Part shown: in pieces, positions 37,501 through 52,500 of the stretch | Numbering within the stretch: the stretch's first letter is position 1 | Layout of the letters: every line of letters begins with the position of its first letter | Assembly (NCBI GenBank): GCA_040954595.2 | Contig: CM082593.2 | Span: 1,426,001 to 1,490,000 of the forward strand | Reading direction: 5' to 3' | Source of the DNA: Balanoglossus misakiensis | Taxonomy: Eukaryota; Hemichordata | Length of the DNA: 64,000 nt | Translations under genes and position numbers: made by a program | The notes under the pieces: generated by a model | Told to the model about the DNA's origin: nothing | Seen by the model: the letters and a program-made list of their open reading frames with translations, nothing else | Databases searched by the model: none

Positions 37501-40500
37501 AGTACTCTATTTGAATTTAACAATGCCTTACCATATCTATAATCTGGGTCAACGCCAAACCAAAGGTGACATTTGTGATAGTTGACAGGTTATACACAGG
37601 CCGCAAGAAAAGATCGTAATTCTCAAGTAGACGCTGTGCCAAAGCTGACCTGATGTTGGTGGGTCCACCTGCAAGAAGAAGAGATTTTATCTAATTGACT
37701 AAATGTTGCAATTGAGTGGAATAGTCATGAACATTAAACATTTGAGCATTGTGTTCGAGGTTATGTATGCACACAAAGCAATGTTGTGTTTCTGAAAAAA
37801 AAGGTTAAAATCATCACTTTGTATTGGTTGGCAAAAACAAATACAGTGATAACACATGATAAACCTTCGGTATTTCTCAAGTATTAGTGAAGGTTACATT
37901 ACTTAGGCTTCTAATGGCTTAAAGTTTACAAGCCTCAATAACATAATTGATCTGACTGTCATTTAGTTAATGGAGATGACCTAACTTTAAAAGTAAATGG
38001 CTACTTTGAAATATACAGGTCGTAGTACTTATATGAAGGCAAGTAGATTGTTATAAAAATCTTATAAAACACAAGATATTTGAATAAGATGTTCGGAAAG
38101 AGACCTCTCTTTGTACAAAAGTTTCTGACTAGGTAATAAAGTTGCTAGTCAGTTACTCCCTTTTGCAGACTGAGAATAATTGCACTTCCCCGTCTACGGT
38201 AATTACAATAGATTTCGTATTTGGTATTTTACTTGACTAATGTCCTCCTTTGTGAAGTAAAAGATCTTTGGCAGGGTATCGTTGTATTGGATTTGATTAT
38301 GTCCGTCATTGGCGTCATGTTTCCTGCATATACATGTAATTCACCAAATGCAAGATTGTAGTAAGGGTTTTGGCCTATTTGTTATTCTGTATCTCAGATT
38401 GAAGTTACAGTTGTATGTTTCCGAGAATACAGTATGTAAGAGCTGCTTTATTCATCTTGCATCAATTCACCTTATTACATATTACCGGTACAATCTTAAA
38501 ACCGGCTTACATTAGGATCTGACTTTTCTGCGTCACATTTCAGGCACTATGACGCAGACAACCTTAAAATGGTTACCGTTGTCTTTAGCTTTAGGCTGTT
38601 ATTATGTTCACTTGGAAAACATTTTACTGATGTTGAAATCAAGGAAGTTTCTTTTTATCCATTGAATATCACGTAGCTTTATATGGATTTCAACTTGTCA
38701 AAATAGCCAAGGTTGTGTTTATCCATAGAATATTGCACAGCTTTGTATGGATTGCAACATGTCAAAAACAGCATCGCTGCGTAGGCTATAAACTTTGGAA
38801 GTTCATTGGTGGTATGGTGGGAATAATAATGTACATGAAAGTAGCCCTGGGAGCTCTTCGGAGATTAGACACATGATAGGAACTAGCTGTCCAAATAAGA
38901 TTGGCCGTGTTTAAATTCTCAATTTCTAATGAAGAATAAATATCACAGCCATATTAGTATGTCTCGATTGATCTATTATCAGTAAATATTAATTGCGTTC
39001 ACTAATTTAAAGATAAACGGCTTTGATATTTGAAATTTTTAGTGCAGTGTTTTCAAATGCTAGGTTCTCTGTGTCTTTTCTTGCCTGCAGCGATATTTAT
39101 GAAAACATGTATAGCTTTCAGGTGTTTTTGTCGAAATTCAATATACTGTGCGCTTATTAAAACGATTTATTCATAAATTAATACGTATATGTATGCATAA
39201 TTTACTGCTCCGTGTCTATTTAATACGTCAGATAAAGTAAGATCTTTCATCATCCAGAGGGTTACGTGTTGTAAGTCAGGATAGAGTTTCCGTCATGCAT
39301 AGGAGGATCCATAACAACTGGTCTCTAAAACTGTAGACGATTATAGTAAACAAAGTACTGAGGGAGTTAACAGTCAGAACCCTAGTCTAGTTTAGAGTAA
39401 ATGTAACACTAATTGCCTTCGATTTCAGAGGCGCCAAGATGCCGAGTATGCTGATATATTAATATCAACAGTGACACGGTGACACTTGTTAAAATTTGTC
39501 AAATCGAAAAGACAACTATTTTAGCACAGAGGCAATATTGGGAGTTCTTTCTCTGCTCTGAGCAGTTAATATGTCAGTAACTTTTGACATTATTTGGGTT
39601 ATTTGAGTTTCATGTGATAGGCTATTGATGTAAATCTACTCACTGAAATATGCTAAATGACCAGTTGTTACAACTCAACTTACATCTTGTACATGGGCAT
39701 TTAGCAACTCACACCATTGTTAAAATAAATAGTTGTATATCGCCGTTTAACCTTTTTTTTAAATCCTGTCCCAGTGGTACTTCTCAACCAAACCCATAAG
39801 GAAGAGCTAAGCAAACAGTCGTCTGTTAAACAAACACTCCATCGACCACTTAGATTAAACATGAATTATAGATTCAGGAACTTGCTCGTATGGCATATGT
39901 ATCAGTTAAGTCAGAGACTTTCCAGAATTTGTCCGTGAGTAATCGAGCTGTGATGAAAACCCACAAAAATCAATCAGTGTATATATTCAGCAAACACTTC
40001 ATTCCTAATATGAAACCTAATCGTGAAACTCAAACAGTCTTCTGACATAGATACACACATACATAACAAAGACACATACAGACACAAGTCACGAAGATGA
40101 TGGTATCAGCCAGCCTTCGAGTTCTAGCCATGTGAAACCTCCACAATTAAATTTGCTGTGGCATTTGGCAAATATGCCCGACAATTGCTCTCTGAGGGCC
40201 CGAAGATGATACCTATCGCATCAGACAGTCCAGGAATGGTTTGAATCAACTTCACTCTATGCAGACGACTGTCACGTGACTATCCTTCAGCATTTGAAAA
40301 CATGTTCAGTCAGGATTTCTGGCTATTTTGTCAGCTCGAAGCATGTAAACGTGAATAGCGTTTTCATCTGTTTGGGGAATGAATATAGACACACACAGTC
40401 ACAGTCACAATCGCAGAACTATATCAACATAATGTAAAAGAGGAGAGCTGCATGCATACTCCAGACTAGTGAAATTCTTGTCACACATCATAGACTTATA

Positions 40501-43500
40501 AAAGAAATATTACAATAGTGATTGGAATCCTGTCCACAAAAGAACAGTATTTTATTTCTGGAACTGAAGGCAGTAGAATGTTGGATATTCAGTGACTGAT
40601 AATGTAATATGTATGCATTTGCCATCAATACAATGACAATGATCTATGATGATTAAAGTTTACTCAGTGACAACTGGTTACAAAACATTCCAGTTTATAA
40701 ATTGACAAAATCGACCCCACGAGACAGGGTGCGCGACCCTTTTTTCTAATATTAACGACATCATTTTACTCAATGCCAGCTTTCATTTGTCGAGCTATCA
40801 GACGCTATGTGATAAGTCGCTGTCTGCAAATTACATTCGACATATTCAGTGCGGTCATTGCAAATTGTACTTGAATTGCTTTGGAAGTGCAAATTTGTCT
40901 TCTAGTTTATTCTTCATTTTGAGGCAATACTTTAAAGCATGAAATAATAGTTTCATCCGTTCAATCGAATGATTCAGGGTTTCAGGCATTAAAATTAATA
41001 AAATTTCAGTAGTCAGAAATATGCTAAGTATAATCCTCTTTTAATCACATAATGGAGAATAGGATTTTAAACAAATACATGTACATGTAATAGTCTAGTT
41101 TTCTTTTACAGAAATGATGTATGAAAATGAACTGACTAAACCATGTTGTCATTGAAAACTTTGACACATAAAGTTCATCAAGATATTCTGTCACCATGTC
41201 CCTTAAATATATTAAATCCCATCAGTAATTACCCGCAGAAGATGGTGCCTTGTGTATCTAATCAGACAGAGCAGAAAGAAATTAATCTCAACAAAGCAGC
41301 AGATACCCATTAAATGTTTACTGTATGTAACAACAATCTTCACTGCGGTTTCCACGGGCATCCTTGTTCTGCAAATACTGCTTGGTGATTCATACATGCA
41401 TGCTTGGATACTAGAGAACTAGGAGAGAGAAAAAACCACAGAGATTTTCATTGAGGATAAGACTGACAAAATATGACCACATTTACATCCCTCAATCTCG
41501 CCTCGTACTTGTACTTCTGGCTGTTGATGGAAAGTTGAGAATGGTTTTGATCTTGCGGCATAAACAACATTCTAATTTGCCATTCCCACTAGAGCATATG
41601 CATACAGTAACTTATCAGGTTGGCAATCACGTGACATGGTGAATCTGTATAAACCTTTTCTCGCTTAGTAAATATTGGCGATATCTCATGGGATTGGCAA
41701 CGCCATTTTAAAGCAAAATCGCTATCAATATTATCAACTCATGGTGATGTAGTTTCTGTCACCAATTTTCTTCCTTAGGCTACATTTATCATAATATATT
41801 CCATATAACATGTAATTTCCATGAAACAGCTACCGGAGAAAACATATTTACCATGAGATTTCAACTATTATTGATAGCGTGAATTGACATGTTTTAATGT
41901 CTGTTGTGGAAGCTTGGCCCTCAATCCTATAATGTCAATAGCTCATTGTGTTTTTGTCGGAAATTCATTGTACACCAATCACCACTCTATCCTCTAAGTG
42001 GAGAGTTTCCATTTTATGGATATCTGACTGTTACCCGCTCAATGAAAGCTGAAATTTACTTATTAAAAACAAAATCAATGTTGCTTGGATTAACGATGTG
42101 ACACTTAACCCCAAGGCCAGTATCGAGGTAGAATATACTAAACTTTCACTTCATTAAATCTAAAATCTATTTGACTGTTAAAAATACACTTGAAGACTGC
42201 GAGCCCATTCTCAATCTTGACTGTATACTGTGCAGAATGTAAAATCATAATTACTCAAAGCACCACTGATTTTTATGCTTGTACCAACTGGTTTTATACA
42301 ATAACATGGCCATGGATGTATCTCCTAAAATGTGGCAAACTGTGTTTATGTCAAATACATCGGGGACATTAATTTTTTGTGTTGATGATTGACACACGAA
42401 ACACACCTTGCAAGTACTAACATGAAATCGAGCATAAATACGTATTGTTCGCTACATATATTTCAGCCGCCATCTTCAGTTGTGTTTTAAATACACTACG
42501 ATAACAAGTTGGGATATTACACGGCCTTGCCATACATAAACTTGCTTACTGATGTTGAAGCAGAGATGAAATCGTGTCAGTAGTCTTGACATGACAGCAA
42601 TCTCTCTACCATGATTCAATTACCCTTGATTGGGGATAGAGTCTTGTAAAAGGAATCGCTTTATAATTAGGGAATATGTCACCTACTAGATGACGGAAAT
42701 TGTGTCAACCTCTGTTTGCATCTTCCCTGATTAAAGTAACGGATTATTTCTGTTTTTGGCGGCAGAAGTGGTAGACACATAATTTGTCTCCAGTGACATT
42801 GGCAACGATGCAAATATTTTTATGCCGTCATGGACATTATGATGTGTAACGAAGAATGGGCTATCTTTAAAATTGATAGATATATACATACATTGTAGTG
42901 TAAATATATAGACAGATAGATTTTTAGAAACGTGACAGGAATATGCGATGTGTATACAAGGGAACATTCATCGTGTATAAGAAAAGAATTTATGGTTCTC
43001 AAGTATCAAGACATATATCATAGGGCCTTATATTATTCTTGACTGGCACACCCTATGGTGATACATCACGAGATTTGATATTAACCTTGGTGGGACGTTT
43101 GCTTATATCCAATTGCCTTCCAACAGCAAAAGTAATTTGTTGTACTAATGTATTAATCAAAATAACAAAGGGTGTGTTGATGGGGTGAAAAGTTTCTGGG
43201 TAAACATGTTTGATACAGCAATAAGGGTTTTAGTTCGCAGGAATGGGTTTTTGAATAACTTGAATCAGCATAATCCATTTTATTGAGTTTTCCTAAATGG
43301 CTTGAAGACGCAAAGGTGACTGTGAAAACTACTTCATGACAAGATAATAGTGTCAGAGTTTTTTTTTTTCCTTAGAAGTCCTGCGTACGTTGACAGAAGT
43401 GTCGCTGAAATGTTTGACCTGAGAAGGCGATTTTAGATGACCTTGTTTATGTCACAGTAATTGTATTTTGGTGAGGAAATTGCGAAGCTACAGGCTTTTA

Positions 43501-46500
43501 ACGCAATTTTTTCCAAGTCAGGTTACCGATATTCAGTGTTTTGTCATTGTTGACTTGTAGTCACCTCTGAGAAACACGGAAAAAGAAATAGGTTGTATGG
43601 AAAAATTACAAAGAACATTCGAAGTTGTAATAACCTTGGAAAGATGCGTGTTCGCTTGTAACACCTAAAAAAGGCAATTCAGAAATGCGAATCCGCAAAT
43701 GGCCACTGTGAAATGTCGGAAAGAAGGTATCCCCATCATTTTCGAAAACAAAACCATGTATTTGTCATTAATCCAAAACAATGGTGGCATCCCGCAATTT
43801 CCAATCCATTTAAGACGATAACAGCATTAATTGCCCAGCAGTTTGTCACATCAAAGTATTCAGTTGGCACTGATATTTCCTGTGAAAATGGGAAATCGCT
43901 TTGGAAAGATGGAAACTAAAACAGAAGCGTCACTTTTTTCACTCGACTTCAATTCCTACTTTTAATGACCAGGAAATGATGTACATATTCAGCCAGTTCA
44001 ATTGATGTTCTGCCGGATACACACACACACATGTATCATGCATCAACCAGAAAATAGTAATTGCTCCCAATGCACGTATCCAGCAATTGCTGCCAAGTAT
44101 CGCTTACATTCAGATGTCCTTTGCATAAATACTCACATTTCAGAAATTGTTTCCTTTAATAAGCTGGTTGTCGTCGTTCTCAGGTTTTTCAATTTGTAGG
44201 CGAGCATATTACATGACTCGGAAGAAATATGACTGACGTAACGGGATATGTGAAGCGAGTGAGTCGTTTTACTGATGTTAGTAATACGTAGACAGCTACT
44301 GTTATGCATTATTTAGAGGCTATGGCTGAAAATAGTTGAATAGCTGTTGGTATCTTGAATGCACCAAAGTTAGGTATGTTTCTTCATAGGTTTAGTTGAA
44401 TCATGACAACTAGAAATTTTAAGGGACCAACTTGTGGCATATTATAACAACTTAGCCTTTATTTTCAGTCATTCTTGTAAACCTGATAAATACAATGTAA
44501 CATGATGCATACATTACTGGTTCATACTTAATAATTCCGTCACACATTTGTGTATGAACCATCTGTACTTCATGTATTATAGGCGTGAAAATCGCCAGAG
44601 CATGATAAACTACAAATAGTTTACGGCAAAGTCTTAGGGTTGTCGTCCATACATAACACTGAGACAACCGTATACGGTATATATCCAACCCTTTTACCCT
44701 GATTGATAACGTGTTACTACTTTAAGTCGTGACTTGAGATCGTGAGAGTGTCTAGTTTTGTAATGCGGGATGAAAACATGCATTGGTAGCTTAGATAGAC
44801 GTTTTTTATTACCACATCCTAGAAGGAAACATAATTCTATTTCTATGAAAGGAATACAAACTCAAACTATCGCATTTTAATTCAGTTTGCTATAAGTGAT
44901 AGGTTAGATGAAAATAATTGGTGGATTCACAAAGTCAACAAATGCTGGGTTTTCATTGTTCGAATCGATGAAACGGTTACTTTGGAACCTCGTGGTTTAA
45001 CGTTTGTCTGTATTCAGCATGTATGGACGTTGTCACAATACATGTATGGTACATTAAATATTTATAAACTGAGATAGTTTGAGAACGAGGCAAAAGATAC
45101 ACAGACTTTGCTCCTATCAAGGTTCATTTGAAGGATATGAATATTTTACTGTGATAAAATACACCTTTAAGCAGTAATTTCAAGATCCCAAACAGGACAT
45201 TCAATTGCACGGATGAAAACTCTTTCTGAGGCACATAGAGAACGCAATGGCATGTACTTATGGGACGGTCAATATGTTCCCTCGGATCTGGTATTGAACT
45301 AAAAACCAACAAACAATGTTAGTTTGACGATTCACTCCTCGAAAGTGCTCTCTAGTGACTAAAACCTGCTTTCAATGATTCGCTGTGCAAAGCATGTTGA
45401 AGTGTGATATTCTTGAATTAGTTCGTTTCCGGTTCAGTAATTGTCTTGTGCATCTGGAGACTATGTGCAAGTAAAGGTCAAAATAGGGGAGAATTGTCAG
45501 GTAAAAGTAAGATACATGTATCAATTATTTATCTAGCAATTTCGACCTATTTCTTGCATGTAATCTATAGGACTGCTACAAGACAAATTACGTGCACACG
45601 CATACAAACTTACTGCACATATCAACCACACAACCATTGTTTTTCAAATCCCTATACAGTTCAGCATTTCCAACAAAGTGTTGATCCGCAACGGTGTTTA
45701 GTTAGTAATTGGTTGTATAAATCGATTGGTCGACTCCTTTTTATACAGATTGGGTATTACAGGTAGCAAATTGTTGTATGCGTGGGTTGGACTTTTGACA
45801 TGAGTGAGCTGCTGATTTCGAGCAACATACGTATATAAAGCTTTTGCGGAAATCAAGAGTAGATTCAGATCGTGCTTTCGAATACTATTTTAAGACTTAC
45901 GATGCAAGTTTTTGCGTAATTCCAATTAATCTAACGTAGTCAAGCGACGCATAGTTCTAACATTCTCTCAGCATTCATTTAGAATTTACATGAAGTAATT
46001 TAATGTGATACCCTTAGATGACTCGTTAACAGAATTGGTCGCTTAGAATTAGAAATCGTGCACGTTGGTCTACATATGACGCTGATATCCTTAACATCCA
46101 ATACTGCTGTGTTTTGACTACTAGTAAGTTTAGAAAATCGATTTCTCATGGCAAAGGCAAAGTGTGCAGAGACCATTTGTACAAGTTTTCAAATAAACAG
46201 TCATAGCCAAAAGCCATGTAACATCATGTCACAGTGCGTGCATGGACAAGTAGATTTCATTAACATATTGTCCACTCCAGGTTTGATTGTTTTTGAACCA
46301 AAGCCCACTTTAACTTTACTGTAATTGTCTAGTGGAACATAATGAGACAAAATAGAATGATTATGGAAAGCATTCAGTGTGAGTTTGCACCTGTTAACAT
46401 ATTTGTAATCCGTGTAGGCGTCATCAAGAATGTCAATAATTGAAGAGTTGTTTGCCCAACATTGTATTGATGCCAGATAGAATATTGATATTTCTGTTCT

Positions 46501-49500
46501 GATAAAATCTGTGACATTTATTATTTTCTTTGTTACTACTAATCCATAAGGTGCAATATAGATGCACGGGTTCTTCAGAAAAGGCTGTGACATTTCCACC
46601 GTATATTGCTAAAGAAAATGATCAACACAATGCAAGAATGAAATTATATGCCAAAAGATAGGCCTAAAACAAAAGCAGTTTACATCGCAGATGTACACGC
46701 ATTAGCTCAAATCGCCAAGGAGCAATTCCGATGACGAACATTCAGTATAGGGCTTCCTGTGGAAGAGAAGGATGTTATTTTGCCATGATTGGTGGGGACC
46801 ACGTGTCACTTTTCTACCTATGGCGACAATTTATGTTAAAAAGGGAATGTATGTTTCCCAAAGTCCCAAACGGCAGACAAATTTTGTCAGCGATAATTGT
46901 GATAGGTGATGATATACAAATAGTGTCCATGTTTCATCGTATCGTGATTTTTTTGTGTGTGGCAAACTTTGCCAGTGCATCTGGGTGGTGGTGTTGCCGG
47001 TGGCTGTGAGCTTATCTTCCATCTGAGGACAATGCAGCAGTCTCGAGGAGCAGACATGCCTGATAACATTCCTCTTCTTATGACGGAATTCGACATCTCT
47101 CGGGGCAACATTCTGGAAGTATGGGAGATTATAGCATTTTTGAGTAACACGTGCTGTTACCTAATCCCATTAAGTGATAAAGGGCGGCATCTTTGTTTCC
47201 ATATGCATATAATATTATAAAATTTTCAAAAATTATATTATTTTAATTCATGATTAAATTCTTTTCTGACTACGGCTGCTAAGCGCACAATATGCTATGT
47301 AATGGATAAATCTTTTCTACTTTAGATTAGTGCAGATTATCATTATAACTTTCCTTTTTGCCAATGAATATCTGAATGTTGACTTAAAAATATTTCACAG
47401 AGGACGATTATTCTGGAACGTGTCCTAATGTATGATCATTCCCAAATCACATTACAATTGCAGAATGTGAGCGGAAAGGTTTCCAGGGTAACAAGCTCAT
47501 CGACTTGCCATGTTCACTTATATTCAATAAAGTGCATGCGCACTGTAAACCCACGGTGACATCATTACATGAAGCAAATTCTCTTAGAACTACAATTGTG
47601 GGAATTAGGGTAGTCTCTTATCCCTGGTGGCATAGCAAGTCAACAGACACAAACATGAAAAAAACTTAAATATTTCCAAAGATTGATGTTACTATATTGC
47701 AAATTAACTACTAAGTTGTCTTGGAAGTTGCCAAAATGTACAATTCTCTGTGTTATGTCCTTTGAGAAAATTCAAAGTAATGATTTTTATAAAAAACAAA
47801 ACAGTCATAACATTCTGCTTGCTTCACTGCTTCCAAAAAGACTGCCCATACGCTTTAATAGCACAGAATTCAGTTGAAAGGTTTGGAGGACTGCCCTTTT
47901 ACTGCAAATCTGGCCCCGAGACGAGTTCAATTGTGTTAAGCAATTGTCAAGTCCTTTTAACCATAAGTACACATATTGCGCGCAACAGTCTTGAAGAAGT
48001 TATTCCGACGCTCTTGTACATAATGTACAGATTTGCTCTTAAAAGCTGTGGAGTAGTAGCAAACATTCACACAAGTGTTTCTCTCAGTAAAGGAGTCCAG
48101 CGTCAGCTTTGAACATGTCCATTACATCAGTCTCACCTAAACATTAAGATGCCGTGTGAAATTAGCTTATACTAAACATAGTTCACATTCACAACCTTAT
48201 TGCCAAGTTTACGTGATATTTATCACTCACCTAGGTAGCAAGAACATATTTAATGAAGCGAACATTCATCAGTTTCGTTTAGAACATCCGTGACATTCGT
48301 CTGGCGCCTGAAGGGGAAATAGACGACAAGCAAATCGAGCTTTAAGGCATAATTTTCTTGATTAAGCGCAGTTTAGGTATCATTTGCTTCTAAAACATCC
48401 AGAAAGAAGACGCTATACTTGCTGTACCATGACGTGAACTGTACCGCCTTATTCTTGTCATACTGTCCTAAAAGGTACAGATTTGTATTAAAAATTCAAG
48501 AACGTTCAATCGTTTCAATCTTAAGCTCCTCCTTCAGACTCATTCTATCACATGATTTTTAGAAATTGGATCGCTTCGGATTTTGTCTTCCTCTGCATAA
48601 TTTATTGCGCTGCTGACGGGGAAAGCAGTTCGTCATATAAAAAACATTCGCGATTGCAAAGTCAGTTTGCTATGAACGATACCTATGCTCATTCATTGCA
48701 GTATAAAAGGAAATTTCACTTTCCTCGACGGGTACGCGTCTGGCCAGGCCAAGGTATAGTGCACAAAACTACACCATACTGAATATTTGACAACTTGTGA
48801 ATTTAGGACTATTTCACCACTGCAATAAAAAAACGCCTGAATGCTTGTACATTCTCCCTTACCCATGGCCATGCTTGATATTCGGACATATTATCCGTTG
48901 CTTTCCATAATACAGTATCTCCGGCTTTACCATGTGTAGTATCAACTTACACGTACCAGCATATTTATCATCTGGTGAAATATAGGTCTATTGACTGCCA
49001 ATTTTCAGCGACACTACTTTCAATAAGGCGTCTTTTTTATTGGACTGAATTTGAAAAGCCGTTATTTGTTTTCTTAATTGACCAAGGGGAAGCCAAATGT
49101 ATTGCACGCAACTGTAAAAGAATAATCATGTTCCGACGTATTTGTGGGTGATGATAACCTGAACTCTAACAGCAGTATTTATGTTTTGCAATAACGTCTA
49201 TCGAAGCCTTTGTCTCGTTTAATACGTCTTTTAGAATGGCATTCAAAGACACGCTTATACTTTAATAAACTGGTTTTACAATAAGCAGGACTACTGTCTA
49301 ACTACGTCGTGTTAAGCTTCATACCGCTTTGGATTAAACTTCGATGTTTTTTTGAAGAAGGAACCATGGACATGCAACTCAGTGCACTTGCAGATAGAAA
49401 TACTGGAAGATAAATTAACATTGGATCTTCCAACGCGATACTTTCAAATATACTGGGTGATTTTTATCTGTTTAAAGTAAACCATGTTTCAGTACGTGCT

Positions 49501-52500
49501 GTTTTCACAACTGCCAAAATAGACATAGTCTTGGGATTGGCTCGAATGGTCTCAGTCATATCTGTTAAGTGGATTGATGAAATTGAGTTTGCGTTCAAGC
49601 TTTGTGTTCGGTCTCAGAGGCCCGGCTGCAAGTAACTCTTCTAGGTTTTGTGAATATTTATCAAGGGTCAATAAGCCACGATGTGAATTGGGGTGTGGGT
49701 AACTGAACCATGTATTTATGTGGCATATAAAATAACATATTGCAGTCCAGAGTAATAGAGAAAACTTGTTAAATAATAATATTGTTTTGCTGTTGGTTTT
49801 GATTAATTATATTCCGTTGAGGAAATATGGATAACACAGAAACAATAAATTATGTAGAGAGGGAGGGAGGGAAGAGTTCGACCTATTACATTTTAAAGGA
49901 GTCGCTTTTACTAACAAACTTCCAACACCTGCTTTCTGCATGGGTAAACAGATTTAGCCTTCATTCTTTACACTTCGTTGACACGTGACTTGGCTGCGAG
50001 ACTTCGTATGCGCAATTGTTTCCGAGAGTCGCAATGTCTGGCACAGAGAACCGTTCAAGAGTGCTCAAATCTGCAACAGTAGTAATTTTAGATGTCTTTT
50101 GACGCAGATGAGCCGATGCCCGTGTTTGAAGGACCTAATTAGTGATTTTGCCGTTATCTCAGTTTTCGCCTGCTTCAGGGCAGTCTGTCCTGGAACCGGT
50201 TGCATCTAACGTTATTTAATAATACATAACCTTTATAACTATCTCCGCTGATCAACAGAGTTTTCAACTGAAAAATTAAGTTTTACACAAAATGCCAAAT
50301 ACCTACACAGTGCGCTGTCTGGTTTCTGCTGCAGTGAACATGTCTACCATATTCCTTAATAGTCATGAGAGACATGTCGGTCCAAGTAATATACAATCAC
50401 CAAACCACGTTCGGTTGATTTAACATTCTTCATCAAAAAGAATTTAGAATGTCGACCTCCTCATAACCCTTTTGCCTATGCTCTGTGCCATCGTAGAACA
50501 TCAACATCATATCTTATTTTGGAGCAGAAATGTTGAAAAGCAATAAACCCCCAAAAGGCAAAGTGGCCACTTAAATCTTTTAGGCATTTGATGGAAGAGT
50601 TAATTATAATTCACGTGACCTGTTAACATTTGAAAACGGCAACTGGGAATAACCTCTGAATTCTTCAATTCTTCTGCGTCAAAGCTAATATGTAGCTTGA
50701 CTGATCAATGATGATGTGTATATATACAGACGCATGAATCTAATGGTGTTTAGACACCATCAAGTTTGCTGCTTGTTTGAAGTAAAGATGGCATTATCAC
50801 TTTCTCACAATGAAAGAAATTAAGGCAAAATATGTTTAATGTTTAAATAATTTCCCCTATGCCGCTTAACAATCTTTTCAACCTTCAAGTAAAGGTTTAC
50901 ACATGATCTGCACGCAGGAAATATAAAACCTCTCTCTTGACTATATCGTTTTATGCCTTGATAACAGTGAACATGGGCAACACTGCGAGTCATTGGAAGC
51001 TGCAGGATTCCATGTCTTGCAATTGATGAAAGATGTTCAGAAGTCAAAATGGCCAATCGCAAAGGTGGTGGCTGATATAAATAATCCATCAAGCACGGCA
51101 GCTATGGGAAATCAGCCTTGGAAAGGAAAACTGGGAATTTGCGTGACCAGTTTGCATTTTTCATTTGTATCCTCTGCAACAATAACATGTACAAGAACGT
51201 GATTTGATTCACAAACACTGTGCGCTAATCAATTTAGATATCGCTACAATTACCATCAGACAAGTGTAGCTTCACTTCTGTCTTGTTTCGTAATGAATTT
51301 AGTTTTAACTAAGTGTGACATTTATTTTGTAAATTATATCATAGTATTCATGGAAGGTATCAGTACAAGGCGACACTCCTCATTTTCTTGAAACCATGAT
51401 ATGAGCCTAAATCACATAATTAATTAAAGCGGTCTCAATTCCTAAATGCTGGAACTATTGTTCAAAATACAGATTATGTTCAGAATGTTATAAACAAAAC
51501 AGTCAGCTCTATCAGTGCCTACAGTTGCGGCTGATACAGGATCATCCTAATTCCTGTTTCTTTGAAAGATGCAGAATGCACCAGACGCACTGATCTTGTC
51601 AAAGCAGTGTCGTAAATAATTGGTGTGTGTTATATAGTTTGGATGTCCAGCACACAGAGAAGACTGAGCCGATTAAAAAGAAGACAAAAATCCATTACAC
51701 ATATGAAGCTGGAAAAGTGGCAAGGTTTTTTGATTGCATATGGCTGACACGTTCTTGTATGGGGATAGATTTTGATAACAATGTCCGTGCAGAATATGCC
51801 TTTAAATTCATAATAGTATTAGCAAATGTGATATATGGCTTACAAGGTTAAAGGTGTTCAATTTGTTAGCGTCTTTCTGCTGACAAAGTTACGTTGTCAG
51901 GGTTACTAATGCCATGATGTCAGATGACACAGCACATGTGAGTTTGGCATCAACGCGGTCTGTTGATGGGACTATAATGAGAGATACCCAAATGTACACC
52001 TATTTATCAGATGTTATTCACACATGGCAGAGGATATAAACATTTTCATGGCAAATGATGAAAATTTATATGTCACCGTTATTCTAGTTATAGAACTGGC
52101 TAAAGAACAGTTTGAAATATCCCGAGAAATATCTATCAGACACTCAAACTTCACAACGGACTTCACCAAAGTTTCATTGTGCCATGCTCTCGTCAAAGAT
52201 ACCTCGCTTATAGTCCTGTTAAGCTGTCTTTAATAAGGCATTTTGACATCCTTTTGTAAGAAGTAATTTTAGACGGTCGGATTTGGAATCCATTCATTTT
52301 ACTAAAAGCCACCTAATCGAGGACTCTAGATAATGGAAATGGTTTCCTGTGGAAGCAGGGACTATCTTGGACTTGAGAAAATAATTGGAGCATAATATTT
52401 CCCGGAAAATCCAGAACATCACAGAGACACATTCAAATTACAAAACCAATCGTTTAATATGCATACTGAGATAAATAGAAAGTTGTAATTTATGCTCTGT

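Noticed and set aside
41212-41397. Open frame on - with a hydrophobic leader (MGICCFVEINFFLLCL) as first exon of the nicotinic receptor
   Set aside because: Its only donor is in phase 0, whereas the next receptor exon needs phase 1. The exon at 52688-52742 fits in phase and has an upstream stop.
46201-46599. 132-codon open frame on the - strand
   Set aside because: Lies inside the receptor's first intron, has no recognisable domain, leader or splice context, and such lengths arise by chance in AT-rich DNA. Transcript data would settle it.
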